From: Artocarpus heterophyllus
Lineage: Eukaryota; Streptophyta; Magnoliopsida; Rosales; Moraceae
Length of the DNA stretch: 64,000 nt
Direction of reading: 5' to 3'
Assembly: GCA_025403435.1 (NCBI GenBank)
Contig: CM046332.1
Span: forward strand, 6,317,903 to 6,381,902
Positions 57,851 through 64,000 of the stretch are shown here, piece after piece (position 1 is the stretch's first letter; each line of letters opens with the position of its first letter). The notes under the pieces were generated by a model. The model ran no database searches, was not told the DNA's origin, and saw only the letters and a list, made by a program, of their open reading frames with translations. The translations under genes and the position numbers were made by a program.

Positions 57851-58384
57851 TTTCCATTTTAGTTACTTTCCCATTTTGAGGCGACAAGTGGCGAGAAGAA
57901 TCAGCTATTTACCTTTTTAATGTCTAGTTTCCTTTTTTCTTTTAGAAACATGCGTTTGTGTTATTTCTATTATTGTAAGGCTTTTAAGCCATTAAGGGAA
58001 CTTACCTTATTTGCTTTAGATTAGACGTTTTGGTAATTGATTTGCCCGAAATTCCATGGGCAATTAGGAGCTGAGAATTCGCATAAGGGAACCACTATAT
58101 ATTGTAATGAATTTCATTCAATGGAGGATAAGTTTTGACACACACTTTGAGGCTTAATTCTCTTCAGTTCTTAAACGAACTATTTGAACTTACCAGAAAA
58201 TTCCATGGCATTCATAGACTTATCAATCTGTCCATCCATAGCTGATTGTGGCGTCCTCACATACCAAGGTTCATGCTTCTTGTTAGGCATCGGGTCGCGG
58301 TTCCATTCAAAATTGGTTAGGAATTTTGATCTTGGAAACCAATTTTGGTCAGGGTTGCATCAGTTCTTGGCAGGGTTCGTATCA
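57616..58384 (+). repeat. Element 4 3' LTR (769 bp)
   Basis: TGATGAGG...GTATCA, same length as the 5' LTR. The first 235 bp are coding (end of pol). It is followed by the AAATG duplication and then by the element 3 integrase. Confidence 0.93.
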
Positions 58385-59436
58385 AAATGGGAGCATGTGA
58401 CGATGGATTTTCTCACAGGTTTTCTGAGGACGGAGCAGCGGCATGATGCAGTTTGGGTCGTGGTCTACAGGTTGACGAAATTGACGCATTTTATTCCATT
58501 CAGGTCTACATGTTTGAGGAGGATTCTCGAGGAGTTATATCTGCAGAACATAGTTAGATTACACGGAGTTCCTTTGTCCATCACTTCTGATTGAGACATC
58601 ATGTTTAATGCTAAGTACTGGAGGAGTTTTCAAGAGACTTTAGGTATAGATTTGAACTTCAATATGGCATTTCATCCTTAGATTGATGGGCAGTCTGACC
58701 AGGTTATTCAGATGCTCGAGGACATGTTGCGTGCTTATGCGTTAGACTTCGGCGGGAATTGGAAGAGATATTTGCATTTGGTAGAATTTGCGTACAATAA
58801 CAGCTGTCAGGCAAGTATTGGAATGGCACTATTTGAGGCATTGTATGGGCGACCGTGTAGGTCACCGGTGTGCTAGCAGAGCTGAAAGACAGGGTTATTC
58901 TTGGGCCGGATGATAACAATGAGAAAGTCGTTGTAATACGAGATCGATTGAGGGCAGCTCAGAGTCAATAGAAGAGTTATGCAGAAAGAAGACGTCGGCC
59001 CTTAGAATTCACGGTAGGGGACTTTGTTCTCTTGAAAGTATCACCTCATAAAGGTATTATGCGGTTCAGAGTAAGTGGAAAGATTGCACCGAGATATATT
59101 GGACCGTTCGAGATCACTTAGCGTGTTGGTGTGGTCGCTTATCGGCTTGACCTTCTGCCTGAACTTTCTCATGTTCATGACATGTTTCATGTGTCGATGC
59201 TCAGGAAGTGTTTGCCTGAGCAGGGTAAGATAGTTTCATTTTATGATGTGCAGGTTCAGGAAGATACGACATGCGAGGAAGTGCCGGTTAAGATCATCGA
59301 TTGGAAAGTGATCAGTTTTCGTCGTCATGAGATACCATTTGTAAAGGTCGTGTGACAATGTCTCGGGGTTGATGAAGCCACTTGGGAATTAGAGTCCAAC
59401 ATGCAGGAGTTGTATCCGCATGTATTTTGTTTCTAG
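58385..59436 (+). pseudogene. Element 3 integrase core and chromodomain
   Basis: Continues from 51624: WEHVTMDFLTGF, VVVYRLTKLTHF (first catalytic Asp changed to Tyr near 58466), ITSD then a stop, and IDGQSDQVIQMLED (catalytic Glu position now Asp). Later pieces read RRRPLEFTVGDFVLLKVSP, APRYIGPFEI, LSHVHDMFHVSMLRK and a chromodomain-like end VDEATWELESNMQELYPHVF with stops. It is clearly inactive. Confidence 0.86.
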
Positions 59437-59480
59437 ATTAATTTGTAAATTTGTAACATGCGGGAGTTGTATCCACATTT
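59398..59480 (+). repeat. 57-bp tandem duplication at the element 3 pol end
   Basis: AACATGC(A/G)GGAGTTGTATCC at 59398 recurs 57 bp later at 59455, so the codons for NM(Q/R)ELYPH appear twice. The second copy diverges after about 23 bp, where the sequence passes into the minus-strand gypsy fragment. Confidence 0.7.
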
Positions 59481-60796
59481 TGAGAATTTAGCATACAATT
59501 GATGATATCTTCGGGTTTGCAAGGTTGTGTGGAGATAATTTTTATGTTCTTCGAGTGTTCTTGAATAAATCAGAATGTCATCGATAAATACTATGATGAA
59601 CTGGTCGTGGTACTCTTGAAAGACACAATTCATAAGGTCTATGAAGGCTACAGGTGCATTCGTGAGTCCAAAGGGCATTACCAAAAATTCGTAATGTCCA
59701 TAACGAGTACGAGAAGCAGCCTTTGGAATATCACTGTCTTTGATTTTTAGCTAGTGGTAGTCGGATCATAGGTTGATCGTTGAGAACATGGTGGCTCCAC
59801 GGAGTTGATCAAACAGATCATTGATCATGGTGGCTCCACAGAGTTGATCATACTTGTTCTTGATGGTAACTTTGTTCTTGATCGATGAATGAAATCTTTG
59901 TCAAGCAGTTCTTTCAACTGAGTTTGAAGCTCCTTGAGTTCCTTGGGCGTCATTCTATACGGGGCCTTTGAAATAGGGGCGGCTCTAGGAAGGAGCTTGA
60001 TTTCAAAGGAAATTTCTCTATCCAAAGGTAGTCTAGGTATGTCCTCAGAAAATACGTCCACGAATTCTTGTCCAATTAGGACGTCAGAAGGTTGTTTCTG
60101 CTCTTCTTTTGACTTGTCAACAACATTTGCTAGAAATCCCAAACATCTATTGGCAAGCAATTTTTGAGCTTTTATGGAGGAAATGAGGGATTTTGGTTTC
60201 TTAGAAGTCATTCCGACAAATTTAAAGTTGTCGGGAGAAGATGATATAAAGTGCGCTTGTTGTGGTTAACACTCGATGATTGCATCATATTTTTCCAAGA
60301 AATCCATTCATAAGATAACATCATAGTTTGACATGTTGATGAGAACCAAGTCAGCATAAAGTTCTTGTTCAGAGATATTTATAGGAACATGACATAACCA
60401 ACGGGTAGAATAGAGTGTTTCTCCAAATGGTAATCTCGCACTAAAGGTCTATTCTGGTTTATCAGACTTATGTTTAATTCTTTTAGCAAATTTAGATGTA
60501 GCAAATGAATAAGTGGCACCACTATCAAACAGAACCAATGTAAGAGAGTTAGCGGTAGAAAGCTAACCTGTTACCACATTTGAGGTGTTGGCATTGGCGT
60601 CATCTCTAGTGTAGGTATAAATCCTTCCCTTCAATTCTAGTGCCGCAATCTTCATTTGTATGTCTGAACTTCCCTCGATTGCATTCAAGAGGGGCGCTAG
60701 TAGCTTAAGCGCAATTGGGGGAACTACTAAGCGAGGTTGGCTTCGACAGTTAGTTGCACTGTGACCTTCCTTGCCATAGTTGTAGTAGGCGGTCAA
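59481..60796 (-). pseudogene. Element 5: decayed gypsy gag-pol fragment
   Basis: Minus-strand pieces: RT with [17 protein letters not shown] and FIDDILIYS (59500-59684), RT start [22 protein letters not shown] with spacer (59825-60211), protease with LFDSGATYSFA (60240-60560), and a gag knuckle (60563-60796) reading YYNYGKEGHSATNC, in which both leading Cys are Tyr. No LTR, RNase H or integrase remains. The left edge is uncertain; the right edge is the LTR at 60797. Confidence 0.8.
59785..59850. repeat. 39-bp in-frame duplication in the element 5 RT
   Basis: CATGGTGGCTCCAC(G/A)GAGTTGATCA occurs at 59787 and again at 59826, a shift of 39 bp (13 codons). It falls in the FDQL...ATMFSTI region of RT next to a deletion of the LCIDYRELN region. 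Confidence 0.7.
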
Positions 60797-61413
60797 TGTT
60801 GGAATTAAAATATGAAACGCAGCGGAAGGAACGGATCGTTGACAAACAAAAATTTTCTGAAAACTTTGTTCATCGGGAATAGATATATAATTTTAATTAC
60901 AGAAAGCTTTAGGAATTTTTACTAACCTTTTGAAGACTATCAGGGTATCCTAGCTTTCCTCTTTGACACCACGATCTTCCAAACCAGGCCTCCACACCAA
61001 TGGAAAGACGAGTGGGCGTCAAACTGCAAGAATGAATTATCCTCACACTTTTCTGAATCTGCTATGTACTCAACACATGAGATAGCAGACCTTTTTCTTT
61101 AGAGAAGAACTCTCAGTTTTTCCCTCTTAGAATTATGTGTATAAAAATTACTGAGATAACTGTTATCTCTTTCTTTTTATAACTGAGCTATTAGTAATTT
61201 TTCTTTCCCTTTTCTTTTCCTTTCCTTTTTCTTCTTTTCTTATTCGTTTGTTTCCCGGAATCCTTATTCAGATTCCACACACATATGCACATGTATATAT
61301 ATAAGGAACGGTGAAGAAAAAAGAAACTTGCCTTCTTTTTTTTTTTTTTTTTTTTTGACTTTGACCGAGACTAGATTCGGTCATTTATGTATATATATAT
61401 GTGTGTGTTGTGT

Positions 61414-61447
61414 GGGGAAAGCGTGAAACAGTTTCACGGCTTTCCCC
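61414..61447. repeat. Palindrome in the minus-strand copia-family LTR (first)
   Basis: GGGGAAAGCGTGAAA pairs with TTTCACGGCTTTCCCC, one bulged base, centre CAG, flanked by a TA/GT repeat and a T-run. It is the counterpart of P1 at 38273, with a different arm sequence. Confidence 0.7.
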
Positions 61448-61530
61448 TTTTTTTTTTTTTTAAATTATATTAATATATATATATTAATATATTATAAAAA
61501 CTTATATATATATATATATAGAGCAAGTGT

Positions 61531-61560
61531 GGAAACCGTGAATCTGATTCACGGCTTTCC
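61531..61560. repeat. Palindrome in the minus-strand copia-family LTR (second)
   Basis: GGAAACCGTGAATC, T, GATTCACGGCTTTCC: 14-15 bp arms with one mismatch. It is again bounded by TA repeats and a T-run. Confidence 0.7.
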
Positions 61561-62140
61561 CTCTTTTTTTTTTAATATTATATTAATATATATATATTAA
61601 TATATTATAAAATCTTATATATATATATATAAAGATTTGGTTCAAAACCATATATATATATAAAACTCGATTCAAAAATAAATCACATTTATCTAAGAAT
61701 AGATTTTAACAATAATCAATTAATTAGCTAATGCTCAGTTAAATGTGATAACATTTATCACATTACATTATGTGTCACAGAAAACATTTTTCTATGTCAC
61801 GTTAATAATTCAAGTGTGAAAAATTAATTCAGAATTCAAAAATTCTGAATTAAACATATATAATTCATTCTATGCAATAATCCAATATAGTGTTACAGAG
61901 GTGGTATTGGGGACCTATGGACCTATAACCCAAGCTCCAATAAATTTGACATTTAATCAAACTCTTTAATTAATGTGCCAAATTTACTAGTTTCAGTGTT
62001 ACTCCACTAAAAAACTGAAACTGAACTCTTGAGATTATAGTGAAATTACTCAAAGAAAATTAACGAGTAGTCCATTGATATAATCATTACATATAAGTCA
62101 GTCCTCCATAAATAGTTCATAATAAGAGCTAGGTTCAATT

Positions 62141-64000
62141 TGTTGGAAACAAAGTGCGCAGCGGAATTTTAAAAATTTTTCATCAGAGTATTTTCTAAAA
62201 CACAAGTTTGACATGTTATATGTATAAATTAAACAGATCTTACTAACCTCAGTGTGCCGAAGAACCTCCGCGACCTGTGTAGAGAAGTAACGTTCCAGAA
62301 GAGCCTCAACCAACTGGTCTTCTTTGCTATTCTCTATCCACAACCGGAGTAAGTGTGGGCTCACACGTACAGCTCTTCCACCGGTGACTCTCCTTCCAAC
62401 CAATAGAGAGAACCCAAAGCTAGTGTTCGTGATTTGTGAACAAAAGCTCTCAGGGAGTTTTCAGATGCTCACTAGAAGAGTATCACTCTTAATCTCTCAA
62501 ATTGATCTGAGTAAATCATTAGACTCACTACCTTTTTATACCTATTGGTCCTTGGGGTCAGTCCATATCAGATTAGGTCTCAAAAATCGAAACAGAATCA
62601 AGTTCGGATCAATATCTGATAAGATACGCGTGAAAAACGCGTAATCTTAGCTGTCGCGGTCGGCATGCCGAACTGTGAGATAGGCAGGCCGAACTGGCCA
62701 GTTCGGCAGGCCGAACACGTCATCCGGCATGCCGAACTGCCGAGAAAAAATCTCCGCGAATCTTTTATTTTCCACCCGAGATTCTAAAGGATAAAGTCTC
62801 AGTTTTGATTCAAATAGCCCAATAGAAAAGATATCTGATCAAAACAAACTTTATCAAGATAATCTCTAAGAAAATAAATCAATTCACAATAATTCTACAA
62901 GTTTATCTTGTTCTAATTGTCCAAAATTAAAACAACCGATAAACAGACAAGAATTATCCGAACGCCATAATTCAACAAGTTCATCTTGAACTAATTTCTT
63001 ACATAATTAATTCAACCGATAAACAAACATGAATTATTTGATTCTTATAAATTTTAAACCAATCTGATAAATCCGACATAAGTCACCAATTATTGGAAAA
63101 ACACGCCGTGTCGTTACAGGATTTTGTGAGCTAGCAAAGGGGACCAAAATGGACCTATAAAGTTCAAGCTTATGATAATTATGAAACCCAATATCCCAGA
63201 TATACATTTCACAATTATCAACTCCAACGCTACTCCACTAAAAGCTTGGAGCTGCACTCTCGAATTTTATAGAATTACGAAGCTCGTGTAGCTAAGTCTC
63301 CATGACATATCATAGTGTATCGCATCCCCATATGATCATCCATAATCGGCTTAAGGACAAGTTCTGTCTTACCTTCCCGATTATTTTTATCTTACGTTCC
63401 ATTGTCTCACCATTAGAAAACTTACCATCCAAAGATAGTATACCATTCGGTCACACCTATGTATCCAAATGGTTGAGCGCTCTAGTTTTCCAATTACAGG
63501 ACAACGCATATAAGAGGATATCATTACTCCTAAAGAGGAGCTATGGATTCCATATCTATGAATAACAAGTCTACGCTACCAAGAGTCATGCCTCCAACGT
63601 ACCGGCATGCATGCCACTATAGAGATGTGGGAGTCACCCATTGGTACATCAAAAGACACAAATCGAGACAACGGGCCCATTATTCATCTCAGGATTAAGA
63701 TACAATACAAATGATTGTCTAAAGTGAATCGATTTGCCAAGACAGAATTATTAATCCAAATCAATTCACTTTATGTCCCGATCCAACACATCGTCACCTA
63801 TGACAACGCGCAAATGTTTCTATTCACGGAGTCCAACTCCGATGGCCAAGACAAACCATCTCCCAAAAGGGATATAGACAACATAACAATCTTTACATGA
63901 ATAAAGCGCCCAACTTTATTCCCTCGATTGCGGATCATATATTTTAGACCATCACCTTAAGAGTCGTGTCTACCGCATAATCATCCCATCATATGCCCAA
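62141..64000 (-). repeat. LTR of the solo-LTR family, minus strand, running off the window
   Basis: Starts TGTTGGAAAC at 62141 and is the reverse complement of 14742 back to about 12897 of the solo LTR, so about 170 bp are missing past the window edge. It keeps the TATA region, the short open frame (62098-62403) and a CGGCAGGCCGA cluster. Whether it is solo or the edge of a full element cannot be seen here. It interrupts the LTR at 60797-62140; the left flank is CAATT. Confidence 0.87.
62654..62744. promoter_or_regulatory. CGGCAGGCCGA motif cluster in the minus-strand LTR
   Basis: Five copies in 91 bp, including GTTCGGCAGGCCGAAC (a 16-bp dyad), CGGCATGCCGAAC twice and GGCAGGCCGAAC. It is denser and closer to a perfect dyad than the cluster in the first copy (14162-14217). 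It lies about 115 bp upstream, in LTR sense, of the TATA region near 62535. Confidence 0.6.

Larger units (their letters stand above)
51625..58384 (+). mobile_element. Element 4: CRM-like Ty3/gypsy chromovirus (6760 bp)
   Basis: Two LTRs of exactly 769 bp, ends TGATGAGG and GTATCA, primer site, gag, pol and polypurine tract. Perfect duplication AAATG at 51620-51624 and 58385-58389, inside the integrase of element 3. The pol frame runs 235 bp into the 3' LTR and ends with a TRARAK-containing tail, as described for centromeric CRM chromoviruses; clade assignment is inferred from this, the LTR start and the DGGSCTNVAS protease. A truncated LTR of the family lies at 34223. Confidence 0.9.
36502..59480 (+). 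mobile_element. Element 3: old Ty3/gypsy chromovirus split by two younger elements
   Basis: Pieces in order: 5' LTR part 1 (36502-36943), copia insertion, LTR part 2 (46403-48001), primer site, gag, protease, RT, RNase H and integrase start (48107-51624), element 4 insertion, integrase remainder and chromodomain (58385-59436). No 3' LTR is found; the end fuses with a minus-strand gypsy fragment. The many stops and frameshifts, and its role as host of both insertions, make it older than the copia element and element 4. The right edge is approximate. Confidence 0.85.
60797..62140 (-). repeat. Partial copia-family LTR, minus strand
   Basis: Reverse complement of the copia LTR family at 36944 and 44486: starts TGTTGGAATTAAAA and aligns, with divergence in the TA and palindrome region, until CAATT at 62140, where the solo-LTR-type sequence is inserted. 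The rest would lie beyond the window. It carries three hairpin-type palindromes (61362-61383, 61414-61447, 61531-61560). The outer flank is element 5 (GTCAA at 60792-60796). Confidence 0.85.

Overview
This window looks like plant heterochromatin, probably pericentromeric or centromere-adjacent DNA of a flowering plant. I find no host gene, no tRNA or rRNA gene and no CRISPR array. Almost every base can be assigned to a tandem satellite or to nested LTR retrotransposons. The plant origin is inferred from chromodomain-bearing Ty3/gypsy elements and a plant-type Ty1/copia element, both primed by initiator-tRNA-Met sites, together with large LTRs and mutations of the CG/CHG-methylation type. The species is not identifiable from this sequence alone.

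Layout. (1) 1-6608: satellite array A, a modular repeat of about 122 bp. (2) 6609-17825: Ty3/gypsy element 1 on the minus strand (3' LTR, pol, gag, truncated 5' LTR). A 2018-bp solo LTR at 12725-14742 splits its protease. (3) 17826-18707: satellite block B. (4) 18708-29801: Ty3/gypsy element 2 on the minus strand, same family as element 1, inserted in the satellite with a CCAGG/CTAGG target duplication and carrying a remnant of a third LTR at its right end. (5) 29802-34222: satellite array C, with a higher-order repeat of about 1.07 kb. (6) 34223-36501: a 5'-truncated LTR of the element 4 family, a gypsy RNase H scrap and AT-rich DNA. (7) 36502 to about 59480: Ty3/gypsy element 3 on the plus strand, old and riddled with stops. 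Its 5' LTR is split by a nearly intact Ty1/copia element (36944-46397, duplication TGTTT), and its integrase is split by element 4 (51625-58384, duplication AAATG). Element 4 resembles the centromeric CRM chromoviruses. (8) About 59480-60796: a decayed minus-strand gypsy fragment. (9) 60797-62140: a minus-strand LTR related to the copia LTR, cut at 62140 by a minus-strand copy of the solo-LTR family that runs off the window.

Activity. No element is fully coding. The copia polyprotein (40482-44471) is a single frame with two nonsense codons. Element 4 is one frame for gag and one for pol, with several stops that are mostly C-to-T or G-to-A transitions. Elements 1, 2 and 3 carry stops and frameshifts; elements 1 and 3 have also lost integrase catalytic residues.

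Most interesting signals. (a) A dyad-symmetric motif, TTCGGCAGGCCGAA and variants, is clustered in LTRs of three different retrotransposon families, in two of them about 120-160 bp upstream of a TATA-like box. (b) Three consecutive predicted RNA hairpins in the copia leader share the core CCTAC-GG but have unrelated, self-complementary outer stems. (c) Paired 25-bp palindromes bracket the TATA-like box of the copia LTR. (d) The satellite is modular, has higher-order structure and varies along CG and CHG deamination lines. (e) A CRM-like element whose polyprotein runs into its own LTR lies close to the satellite.
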